Source of the DNA: Neocallimastix lanati (nom. inval.)
Taxonomy: Eukaryota > Neocallimastigomycota > Neocallimastigomycetes > Neocallimastigales > Neocallimastigaceae
Assembly (NCBI GenBank): GCA_016946835.1
Contig: JACVTC010000171.1
Span: 250,001 to 314,000, forward strand
Length of the DNA: 64,000 nucleotides
Direction: 5' to 3'
In this document: positions 24,375 to 35,016 of the stretch, in pieces
Position numbering within the stretch: the first letter of the stretch is position 1
How the letters are laid out: every line of letters starts with the position of its first letter
Notes under the pieces: model-generated
Told to the model about the DNA's origin: nothing
The model's database searches: none
What the model saw: the letters and a program-made list of their open reading frames with translations, nothing else
Program-made: the position numbers and the translations under genes

Positions 24375-26197
24375 CGAAGGTTCTTTTTCAAATGAATGGA
24401 ACTCTGCATCTATTGTTTCTATTCCAAAAAAAAAAAAAAAAAAAAGGAGATCTTTCTAATTGTATTAATTATAGAGGTATCTCTCTTATCGATGTCGGTC
24501 TTACAATTCTAACGAAAATAGTCACGGACAGAATTTCTAAATATGCTTTTGAACATAGTTTTATTAAACCTGAACAGTTTAGTTTTCTCAATCATAAAGA
24601 ATATATCAGTTTCAACATTTCTATTAAAGAAATTTGTCAAAGAAGAAAATTTAAAGGTAAATTCACATATGATATGTAGCTTTTCTTGATCTGAAAAAAG
24701 CCTACGACTCTCTTCCCATTTTCACCATTCTTACAAAAATCTTTCACCTTAGTATCCGTGACAAATGTTTTGATTTCATTTCTAAGCTCTATCTTACATC
24801 TAAAGCTAGAGCTCGTTACCTTGATATATTATCAAATGAATTTCCTATTCATCGTGGTGTTAGACAAGGTTGCCCGTTATCACCAATTTTGTTTAATTTA
24901 TTCATTAATGATATTTTAAGCATTTGTGATATATATGGTGTTAGTATTGGTAATAAATAATGTGGTGGTCTTTTTGCTGATGATATTGTTCTTATAACGC
25001 CTAGTGAAAGAAAAATGAAGGCTCTACTTCGTCATGTCTTTTTTTTTTTGGACTAATAAAATTGAAATGTCCTTTGGTTTCAATAAATGTGCTACAATGG
25101 TTGTTATTAAATCCTTAAATTTTGTTTCATATCCTGGTTATGAAGAACCTACATTTCACCTTGGTATGTATTCTGTCCCTAAAGAATTTGTGTATATTTA
25201 CTTAGGTATCCCCTTCAGTAATGATCTTTCCCTTGAGTCTATTATCATTTATATGAATACTAAAATTTGAAAATCCTTATTTTCTTTCTCTAGTTTTTAT
25301 CCAATAATAAAGTTCCATTAACTTTTAAAAGATCTATTATTCAATAATATATTATTAGCAAAGCATTATATTTTGCTCCACTCTTAGGTTCAAACAAAAA
25401 CAATTCTAAGAATGTACAATCTTTAATTAACACTGCATTGTTATGGTGTATTGATTCTGACTCCCCGAACAAGGAAGATTATCTTAATATTGAAAAGAAA
25501 AAAAAATGTAAAAATTATATCAAAAGGAACTCAACGGTTATTGTTTATGCCTTATCTCGTGATCTTCAAGTATTTCCAATTGCTTGCTTTTGTGCTTCTC
25601 TTCAAATAAAATGCTTTTATAAATGGAAAAACTCTAAATGTATAATTAAAAATCTCATAAACCATATCCCTTCCATGCCACGTTATTTTTGGTCAAAAAA
25701 ATCACTTGTACTCTACAAGAAAATTAAGAAAAAGAATATCACTAAATTTAAAGATGTTATTGAATCATACTGGTCTGATGTTGATTAATTCTAAGAAATC
25801 AAAGGAACAAATTACGATAACTTCAAATTTATAAATACTAGAAATTTATTCAAGCCTAGCCTTAAATACCCTCATTTAAATTTAGGTTTTAACTGGATCA
25901 TGTTACTACACATAGTATACAACACACCGAAATTTTTTTAACTTTTGAACCTATATTTATCCTTTATTACATTAAATTTTCTATGATTAATTAAAATTTG
26001 TTTATTTTTAATTTTTTTTTTTTTTTTTTTGTAGTTGTTTTACTTAAACTTTTACATACATTTTTTTTTTATATTTAATTTATAATGTATATTTTTTATT
26101 ATTAATGTAATACATAAAAATATTTTAATCTATTTAATAAAGCACTGTAAGTGTATTCTCTTCCTAGTCTAAAAAAAAAAAAAAAAAAAAAAAAAAA
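24375..26197 (+). mobile_element. Decayed non-LTR (LINE) retrotransposon with poly(A) tail
   Basis: The reverse transcriptase is readable in three frames. The N-terminal palm has NEWNSASIVSIPKK, then GDLSNCINYRGISLI after a frame-breaking A-run at 24426-24443. The core reads AFLDLKKAYDSLP and HRGVRQGCPLSPILFNLFIN, with the catalytic LFADDIVL at 24970-24993. The thumb reads EMSFGFNKCATMVV and YLGIPFSNDLSLE. The C-terminal portion (ALYFAPLLGSN, then 25438-25788) is typical of LINE ORF2 ends. Disablements are a frameshift near 24671, a TAA at 24958-24960, a frameshift in the T-run near 25040, and stops around 25268-25350. A 3' UTR runs from 25789 to 26170, then 27 A's. No endonuclease or ORF1 is seen, so the copy is 5'-truncated. 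The left edge given is approximate. It cannot be autonomous. Confidence 0.85.
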
Positions 26198-26307
26198 TCA
26201 CAAATTATTCCATTAAAAAATGTATCAAATAAGAAATATTAAAAATATTAAAAATAAGCTTTAATAAAAATAAATATATATATATATATTTAGACTAGGA
26301 AGAGAAT
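26155..26307. repeat. 19-bp inverted repeat flanking the LINE poly(A) tail
   Basis: The last bases of the LINE 3' end plus three A's (26155-26173, core CTCTTCCTAGTCT) recur as an exact reverse complement at 26289-26307 (core AGACTAGGAAGAG). The 115-bp interior is A/T-rich and begins with the poly(A) tail. The second copy may be the 3' end of another element copy in the opposite orientation. Confidence 0.8.
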
Positions 26308-26308
26308 T

Positions 26309-26810
26309 TGAGAATCTTTGAATATTCCTGATAATTCAGAGAATGGTTTTAAAAATAACATTAATCTTTATGTATTATATCACCTTCATGACAGAAATGC
26401 AGTATTTGAATCAATATTGATCATATCAGGGAGAAGATGTCATTTTATTAAAGATATTTTTCAATCATCTTTGAGAGAATTTTTATTTCCTGATTTAACA
26501 TTTTATGAAGCTTACAAAATACCTTACTAATGTTATGCCAAATTTTGATTAATGATCTTTTTCACTAAGATAAATTTTATATACTAATAGGCTTATATTC
26601 CTTGTGAAGAGCGTCGATTAATTAAATCCATCCTTCTCTTGTTCTTTTGTCCATTTAATTTTTGGAGTATGATTTGTTGAAACGTTAAGGCAAAAAAAGA
26701 AATTCTGATATAGATTCAAATGATAATATTAATCCTTAAAAAAATATCAATGATAAATGGGAAGAGTTAGAGGTCCTTTCGTCCTCGAAAATTCATAATT
26801 ATATAATTTA
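26309..26810 (+). pseudogene. Decayed unidentified coding region
   Basis: An open stretch with coding-like composition runs 26312-26530 on the plus strand and reads NIPDNSENGFKNN ... ILIISGRRCHFIKDIF ... FPDLTFYEAYKIPY, then stops. Further coding-like pieces follow in other frames, such as EERRLIKSILLLFF near 26610 and INDKWEELEVLSSSKIHN near 26750. No credible start codon or splice frame joins them. I do not recognise the family. The position directly behind the LINE and the inverted repeat suggests a second transposon relic, but a decayed host gene is equally possible. Confidence 0.4.
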
Positions 26811-26858
26811 TTTACTATTAATATAATAATATCGTGCAACTTCTTCTCCTTATTTTTA

Positions 26859-26890
<32 letters not shown>

Positions 26891-27058
26891 TAAATATTTA
26901 ATTTTATATTTTATTTTATTTAATATTTTGCCTTCAATTATTATTTAAAAGGTTTACATATTTATATAAATTAAATTTAATAATATTCAGTACTAAAAAA
27001 AAGGACTAAAATATTAAATATTATTCAATTTTTAATATATACATTAATATTTTTTATT

Positions 27059-27117
<59 letters not shown>

Positions 27118-27908
27118 GTATATATATAATATAATAAAGTAAAAAAAATTAAATAAAAAAAAATTTTTTATGATAATTTTTTAGTCATTTGAATACATCT
27201 AATTATAAAATATTAAATATTTATAAACATAACAAAAAAAATATAAACTATTGTTTATTAATTTATTGTTTCTTCTAAAAACGTAAAAATATATATAGAT
27301 AGATTTCTTTAATACATTTAATATAAAGTTGAAGTTTCAAATAAAATATTAAACCTTTTTTGTTCTTTTGTTCTATATTTTCAGGCACCATTTATTATAG
27401 AAATATTCAATTGTAATCATATAGAAGGAAAGAAAAATATATTATATTATTATTAAATAAAATAGAGTTTTTTATTTAATTTATGTGTCCATTTGTATTA
27501 AAATTTCTTTATTTATAATTATTTTTTTTTATAATAGAGTTAAAATTTATCTATTAATGAGTATAGTATATCATTCAGTTTTAATAGTCAATTCAAATCA
27601 ATGAGGTTCAAAAATTATCCAAACGAAGTTATGATATGACATTTTTAAAGATAATAACCTTGTTTATTTAATATAATGCATTTTTTAATGTTTATTATAT
27701 AGTTATCATTAAACAAAATATTAAAAAAAAAGATAAAAAATTTAAAATTAGTACTATATAATTAAATAATTTATATCATACATAAATAAAAAATAAGAAA
27801 ATAAGATTATATTAATAATTTTTATATATTATAAATTATATGTTTTTATATTTTATTCATCTACATCTTTCCTAATAAATATAAATATTTATTAAACCTT
27901 ATAATTTA

Positions 27909-27939
<31 letters not shown>

Positions 27940-28616
27940 CTATACTATATGGAATGCAAATAATAATTTTAAATTAATTTTTACTATCATTTGATATAAC
28001 GGCATGCTGTAAAAAAAAAAAAAGACCAATTTTAATTTATTTATTAATATAGACAAATAAGGAGAGCTAATTAATTATTTTAATAATAATAAAAAAGTCC
28101 ATTAGTTATCCTTAGCTGAACCTCAATAATTGCCAAAAAAAAAAAAAAAAAAAAAAAAAAGGACTTATTAATAATATTGAAATTAACTCAAAATTGAGTA
28201 AATTTTAGTTTAAATAATTGTATTATTAAAAATAAACCATTTTATTTTATTCAGTATTAAAACTTTTATTTTTATTTAATTATTATTTTTTATATATATT
28301 ATATTTTATATATAATTATTACAAATTTATATTATGATATTATTATCATTCATTTATATATTTATTTTTATTTTATAAATATTTAATGAAATAAATCGAA
28401 ATAAATAAGTATATTCCTTTTTCTTTATTTTAATATATTCATATATAAGTGATCATTTTTTTGTTTTACTATGCTTTTATAATATTCTCTTTTTTTTTTT
28501 TTTTTTGATATAAAGTGTACTATTTTAATTATATATTTTTTTAATAGATATACAAATTACACCCATATCAGACATAGTTTTTTCATAGTTTCAAGAAGTA
28601 CTATTGAAAAGTAGAC
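26811..28616. other. AT desert
   Basis: A/T-only sequence with poly(T) near 26862-26884, poly(A) at 27066-27113, poly(T) near 27910-27936 and an A-run near 28136-28160. No open frame, RNA gene or repeat family was recognised on either strand. Confidence 0.75.
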
Positions 28617-28754
28617 TTATTTACCACTAGATTTATCTCTTGGTTGCATAATATTAATTTTAGCTTGATTGTTCTTAATACTATTATACTTTGTATCTAA
28701 ATTGCTTTTTTGACCTTTCTGGTATGGAAAATTAACTTTGGCAAGACTTGGCAT
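28617..28754 (-). CDS. Small 45-residue ORF in AT desert
   Basis: ATG at 28754 (context AAAATG) to TAA at 28617 encodes 45 residues starting MPSLAKVNFPYQKGQKSN and ending MQPRDKSSGK. It is basic and hydrophilic with no membrane segment. Base composition rises sharply in G/C exactly across the frame and falls back on both sides, with mixed codons (GCC, CCA, GGT, CAG) unlike spacer DNA. No intron is needed. I do not recognise the family. It lies isolated, 1.8 kb from the LINE relic and over 4 kb from the MYND gene. It could be a real single-exon microprotein or the first exon of a gene whose other exons I cannot see. Confidence 0.5.
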   Translation of the reverse strand: MPSLAKVNFPYQKGQKSNLDTKYNSIKNNQAKINIMQPRDKSSGK

Positions 28755-28890
28755 TTTGACTATTATAGTTTTATTTTTAAAGGAGTTTATTCACTTTAAT
28801 TTTATTTTTTCTTTTTTTTTTTTTTTTTTGTATGTATTTATTAAGTATTGATCTTGTTCTTGTTATATAGATTATTTATTATATTAATTG

Positions 28891-28928
<38 letters not shown>

Positions 28929-29918
28929 AAAAAAAAACTTTTTTCTTTCTTTTATACTAAATATTTAAATGTACATTAGATATAATTATTTAAAGTTTTT
29001 ATTTTTAATTATAATAAATTTTTTTTTAATTAGCTATTAGCTAAATAAGGAAAAATATAATATAAAATTAGACAATTATAATTTAAAACAAAAAAAAAAT
29101 TGAAAGAACAAATTTATAATTAATATTATAAAAAAAAATAGAAAAAAAAATAAGAATAATTAAAACTTTAAATATTATTTTATTAAATTCAATTATTATT
29201 TTTTATTAAAAAATATTTTTTTTTTTAATAAAATGTATATAGCGTCATTTCTGATTTTTATTTTAAACTTTTAATTTTAAAAAAAAAAATGTTACAATTT
29301 CACTTTATATATATTACAATATATTTTAACGTTATATAATTTATTTTAAAATTCAAAAACATAAAATTATTAAAAGCTTTCAAAAATATATTAAAAAAAA
29401 AAATAAAAAAAAATAAAAAAAATAAAACTTTATACATATTCTTAAGCATTATTAAAAACTGAAATAGACAATAAATAAAACTAATATAAATATAAATAAT
29501 ATATATATAAATATAAACAATAATAAACAGTAATAATCAAAATATAAATAAAAATATATTATATTATATAGTATAAGATTTGATTAAAATTGGTATTTAG
29601 AGTAAATTAGTAACTATAAATTTAAACTGATTAATTATTGATTTATTTGTTTAAATATAATTAGTAAAATATTATTTAAAGTTAAAAAATATTGTTTAGA
29701 ATTATAGGATTAGATTAGGAAATTATATAAAACTATATAACTATATTGACCCTATGCTTGTCAAATTCAACAAATTTAAGAATTTTTTTTTATAAAATAT
29801 ATATAATTATAATAAATGTAATTTTCATTTATGAATGTTAGGTTAAACAAAGTAAAATCTATAAGTTTCTCAAAATGAGAATAGAAAATTATTTATATTT
29901 ATAATTAATAAACAAATT

Positions 29919-29953
<35 letters not shown>

Positions 29954-30250
29954 GGATAATGCTCATTTACTGTAAAATCATTTTATAAAAACTATTTTAA
30001 ATAAAAATGGTAAAGCGTTTATATATTCTTTAAAAAAAAGAATAATAAAATACATAATCAATATAATAATACTACAAATGAATATTCTATATTTAAATCA
30101 TATTCTTATATTACTCAATATTTATCTATTAAACTTTTATTATTACATTATATTTTATTAAATTTAAGCTTGTATTATTATTTTATATTTTTATTCAATT
30201 TAAATATTTATATATTTATTTTTTGTTTAATTGTTTTGTCTTTTATAATG
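28755..30250. other. AT desert
   Basis: A/T-only DNA with poly(A) tracts near 28892-28926 and 29921-29951. No gene or RNA was recognised. Confidence 0.75.
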
Positions 30251-30253
30251 TAT

Positions 30254-30303
30254 ATATAATAAATGTATATATGTATATATATACATATATACATTTATTA
30301 TAT
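30254..30303. repeat. Perfect 50-bp palindrome
   Basis: Every base pairs about the centre at 30278/30279. The arms contain ATAATAAATGTATATATG and its complement with no spacer, so it can extrude as a cruciform or fold into a hairpin if transcribed. Confidence 0.9.
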
Positions 30304-30476
30304 TAAAATATATTTTTTAAATAATCCTTTTATTTATTCCAAAGTTATTAGTGTTCAATAATCCATTAGTATATAGTACATATTTACATATTTAATATTA
30401 TATATATTTTGTTATGGTATGAAAAGTTTTAAATGCTTTCTAAATGTTATATATATATATATATATAATTATTATA

Positions 30477-30534
30477 TATTAAAAATTGATAATAATTTAT
30501 TTCATATTTAATAAAAACGTCTTTCACAATATTG

Positions 30535-30603
<69 letters not shown>

Positions 30604-30842
30604 TGATAATAATTAATTTCATCTTATTAAATATGAAAGTCATATATATATGTACATATATATATGTAAAATAAAATAAATAAAAAAAAATAGATAAAAA
30701 TAAATTAAAATATATGTATATTTATATTTACTAATTAAAAACATCTTTCACATTATTGAAAAAAAAAAAATATATATATATATATATTAAAAATTGATAA
30801 TAATTTATTTCATATTTTATAAAAACGTCTTTCACAATATTG

Positions 30843-30879
<37 letters not shown>

Positions 30880-31044
30880 ATATATTAAAAACTGATAATA
30901 ATTTATTTCATCTTATTAAATATGAAAGTCTATATATATGTATATATGTAAAATAAAATAAAAAAAAATAAATATATAAATATATAAAAATAAATTATAA
31001 TATATGTGTATTTAAATTTACTAATTAAAAATGTCTTTCACATC

Positions 31045-31079
<35 letters not shown>
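30477..31079 (+). repeat. Four poly(A)-tailed repeat units in alternating short/long order
   Basis: Four consecutive units share a head (ATTAAAAACTGATAATAATT) and a tail (AACGTCTTTCACAATATTG or close variants) and each ends in poly(A). Units lie at about 30477-30569 (short), 30593-30770 (long), 30783-30877 (short) and 30881-31079 (long). The long units carry an extra middle segment with ATGAAAGTC and TGTAAAATAAAATAA. The short/long pair repeats with a period near 305 bp. Confidence 0.8.
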
Positions 31080-31080
<1 letters not shown>

Positions 31081-31521
31081 CATATTAATTTTTTATAAAT
31101 TTAATTATAATAAATAATTGAAATTATAGATTGTACAACTAAACTTTAAATGTCTGTATTAGAAGAAATGTCTACAGAAATATAGAAAATTTTATAAATT
31201 CTTCCTTAATTTTATTATTTTATTAATACTTCATTAATATTAGAATATATATAATAATAATAAGCAAGTAAAAAAAAATTTTTTTTTTCACAGCTGTAAT
31301 TATTGCGACTTTAACTTTATATATTTATTTATTAATTATATAAATATATATATTTTTTTTTATAAAATAACATTTATTTATTCATTTATTAATTACATAA
31401 ATACTTTTTCTTTTATAAAAAAAAAAAGCACACATAAATAAAAGTATTATTCAAAATTGAATGTATAAATAATTTCAGAAAAAAGTTCATATGCTTGAAC
31501 CTCGCCTCCAAGATTATAAGA

Positions 31522-31642
31522 TTAAAAGAATTCTTTTACCGGATTAGGGTTTGAGTTGACTTTCTGAAAGAAATTATGGTCTTCTCCTTCAGAGGCATTG
31601 GCCCTGCTAGTCTGTCTTATTGCGATTTCAGCGATGACTCTC
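31522..31642. other. GC-rich island with a coding-like frame on the minus strand
   Basis: About 120-150 bp of strikingly balanced base composition inside AT desert. The minus strand is open for 39 codons to a TAA at 31522 (reading EIAIRQTSRANASEGEDHNF, ending NSNPNPVKEFF) and begins right after a splice-acceptor-like TTTTTACTAG. The plus strand also holds a short frame, ATGGTCTTCTCC to TGA (27 codons). No tRNA or snRNA fold was recognised. It may be a terminal exon, a transposon scrap, or foreign DNA; I cannot choose. Confidence 0.4.
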
Positions 31643-31728
31643 CTAGTAAAAATTCATGATTTTTTATTTTATTATAATATATATGTTAAGTAATTTTATT
31701 ATTCATTTTAAAGTACTAAAAATTTTAT

Positions 31729-31858
<130 letters not shown>

Positions 31859-31975
31859 TTAAAAAGTATGAAAAATTAAAAAATAATAGATAAAAATAAT
31901 TTATATAAATTGAACTATATCAAATCTTAATATTAATAAAAAATTTTTTTTAAAAAAACTTGCTCTCCAATAATA

Positions 31976-32157
31976 TATGAATTAATATAAATTTATACAT
32001 GAATATTTCTATTTTAAAATTTTGATATGAACAAATAAAAACCATTCATTTTCTATTTAAATATACTATGAATTAATAGAAATTTATGCATAAATATTTC
32101 TTTCTATTTTAAATTTTTGATATGAACAAATAAAAACCATTCATTTCCTTTTTAAAT
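31976..32157. repeat. Two 91-bp direct tandem repeats
   Basis: 31976-32066 and 32067-32157 are near-identical, both opening TATGAATTAATA and both containing GATATGAACAAATAAAAACC. They differ by a few substitutions and a short TTTC indel. Confidence 0.85.
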
Positions 32158-32555
32158 ACTATTAAGGGAAAATATTTGGTAAAAAAAAAATATATTTTAT
32201 TTAAAAATTTATTTATAATATTTTTAATAAAATTTCAGAATTTTAATTAGTAGTTAAAATCAAATCTTTATAAATACAATTAATAAAATATAAAATATTA
32301 CACGAAATTTATATTATTTATTTTTTAATTATATATATATATATATATTATTTATTTATTTATTTATTTACTATAATCATTAATTTGTTAATTTTTCATT
32401 AATATGTATTTTATTTTTATTTATACCTATATTTTTTTTCATTTGTATCATATATATTGTTGATTTAAATAGTAAGTCGTAATATTTTTATTTTATTTTT
32501 TTTTTATTCTATTATTCTATTATATATGTAATAATTTTTTTTTTTTGTTATATTT

Positions 32556-32590
<35 letters not shown>

Positions 32591-33082
32591 TAATTTCTTT
32601 ATAAATAAAAATTATAAATTATATTTAAATAAGAAAAAATCATAATTTTAATAATATATATTATTAGTATTATTATGAAATTATGTTTTATAAAACATAA
32701 TTTCTTGATAAATATGAATTATATTTAAATTATAAAAAAAAAAATAATAAAAAATAATCATAATTTTAATAATATAAAATATGATTTATATTTAAATAAT
32801 TTTTCTATTATTACGAAAAAATTAATAATTACTATTTTTTTTTTTTTTTTTGCTTCATATATATATTTTTATGGTTTATCATTATGTAATTATATTTATA
32901 TATTTAATGTTTTATCAAATATATTATGATGCTTTATTATTTGAATATATATATATTGTTTTTTTGTTTGTTTTGTTTCGTTTTATTAAATTAATAAAAA
33001 TAAAGGAAAAAAATTAAAATTAAGAGTAAATAAAATTATAATGAATATAGAATTGATTTTGAAAATATTTATTAATAACAGT
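32158..33082. other. AT spacer downstream of the MYND gene
   Basis: A/T-only DNA with TA and TTTA short tandem arrays and a T-run near 32837-32850. No coding exon was seen. It probably contains the 3' UTR and polyadenylation site of the MYND gene. Confidence 0.7.
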
Positions 33083-34661
33083 TTAAACTAATGATTGGAA
33101 TTTCTTGCAAATAATCTTGTGCTTTGGCCAATGTTTTTCCTGATCTTCCTTACTACAATATAAGGAAACATTACATCCCTTACATCTCATCAATTTACCA
33201 TTATCCTTACCACAAAAATCACAAACATGAACCCCTTCAATATCTTTAATTAATTCTTCCTTCCATAATTCTTCCATCATTAAAACAGTCTTCTTATATA
33301 ATTGATAATCAATTCTTGATGGGAACCATCTTTCTAAAATGCACATAGCCTTAAATCCCTTTTTCCATAATTCAACGATAGTATCTAATAATCCTGAATT
33401 TTCATCAAGGAATTTCTTCCAAGAATCCGTAGAGAGTTTCTTACCTGTAATAAGCATAATTTTATAGAAGCAAGCATGTGACATATTTTCATCACAAATT
33501 GGAGCATTTTCAATATAAATATCTAAAGCATGAATAGTTTCTTCAATAACCTTTGGTTTTAAAGTGTAAGTTGGTGAATTGATAGCATAACCAAAAGCAG
33601 AACGATAATCTACTGGATTAATTTCTAAACCCTTCTTAAAGCATATTATAGCATCTTCTGGACGACCAATAATACCTAAAACCTTTATTATTTAGATATC
33701 ATTGTTTTGTTTTGTTTTGTTTTTATTATTAATTTAATAATTATATATAATTGAATCAATTATTATATATTTTTATATATATTTATTATTATTAATTATA
33801 TTTATTATTAATCATTCATTACTATAATTTATTTTATTGATTTATTTAATTCACTTTTAATATAATATAAAATAATTATTTTTTTACTAATATAAAATTA
33901 GATATCAAATACTTACTTGACCTTTCATATACCAAAAAAGTGAGTTTTCACTTTCAATAGCAATAACATCATCCCATGCCTTAAGAGCAGAATTGATAAT
34001 CATTTCACCAGTTTGAACACCAATTTTACCTAACATATTTTTTGGTACATTTGCTAAAGAATTTAAGTGAGTGAATTCTTCGAAAGCAATTAAAATATGA
34101 GCTGCAATTTTTACATTATTATTGAATTCTTTGTCATCAGTTTTATATAAATTTTCTCTACGTTCTTTATCAAGAAGAATAGATCTTAAGATGGCACCCT
34201 TTGGAGAAGAAAACATTCCTCTTTCAATATCAACAATTCTTGGTTGTAATAAATAACCAGAAGCAAAAGCTAAAACAGCAGGAGCATAACTAGCATCAGA
34301 ATCAGCTGCAGCTAGCGCAACATTGGCTATTTTATAATACAATACCATTAATTACATTTAATTAATTAATATACAAATATATTAAATATATATATATTTA
34401 TTATAATTATAATAAAGAAAATATAAATTAGAAATTCAAAATTTAAATTAAATAAATAGTAATTTATTTGAAAATAAGAATAAATATTATATATATATAT
34501 ATATATATCTTGAATCAATATAACATAAAATAAAAAAAAAAATAAAATAATAAAATTAAAAAATAAAAAAATAAAATAAAAAATAAAAAAATAATAAAAA
34601 TATATATATATAAATGGTATATATATATGTCATGTGTTTATTGCAAAATAATATATAGAAA

Positions 34662-34705
<44 letters not shown>

Positions 34706-35016
34706 TAATATATTTTATTTTACTAAAATACGCTATTATTAATATTTGTCTTTTTTTTTTTATAATTTATTTACCTTCTTCAAACATTCTACTTGCTTCT
34801 GCAAATTGTTGTCCAGTCTTTTGGTCTAAAATATTTTCAGGGTAAATAAGTCTTTGTTTGATTGAATTACCTTTAATAGAAGAATTTGAAGCCACTGTTT
34901 GTGAATCATTTCATTTATTTCATTCATTATTATTATTTTTATTTATATTTTTTAAATATATTAGTTCAATGAAATTTAACAAAATTACAATAAAAAAAAA
35001 TAAAAATAAAAATACT
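33083..35016 (-). CDS. TPR-like helical protein with C-terminal MYND zinc finger
   Basis: Exons 34894-34775, 34326-33917 and 33682-33083 join in phase (FEE|A NVALAAAD; MKGQ|VLGIIG). The first has an acceptor at its 5' edge and needs one upstream base. A donor at 35015 would supply that A (35016) and create a start codon split A|TG, giving MASNSSIKGN and 376 residues. The body is helical, with TPR-like repeats around ENSLFWYMKGQ and GRPEDAIICFKKGLEINPVD. The C-terminus is a classic MYND finger, C-x2-C...C-x2-C...C-x3-C...H-x3-C (CDFCGKDNGKLMRCKGC, then YCSKEDQEKHWPKHKIIC). MYND fingers bind proline-rich partners. There is no SET domain, so this is not a SMYD methyltransferase. The function is unknown. 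Confidence 0.8.

Noticed and set aside
24229-24440. Minus-strand open frame (reads YLDQFTQYHKLRKAFKKLKS) overlapping the LINE 5' part
   Set aside because: The plus strand there matches the reverse transcriptase consensus (NEWNSASIVSIPKK). The antisense frame is probably a shadow of the element, although it is unusually long.
31490-31640. tRNA or snRNA gene in the GC-rich island
   Set aside because: A GGTTCAAGC-like box occurs, but no matching T-stem, acceptor stem or anticodon arm forms. No U1-U6 signature was recognised.
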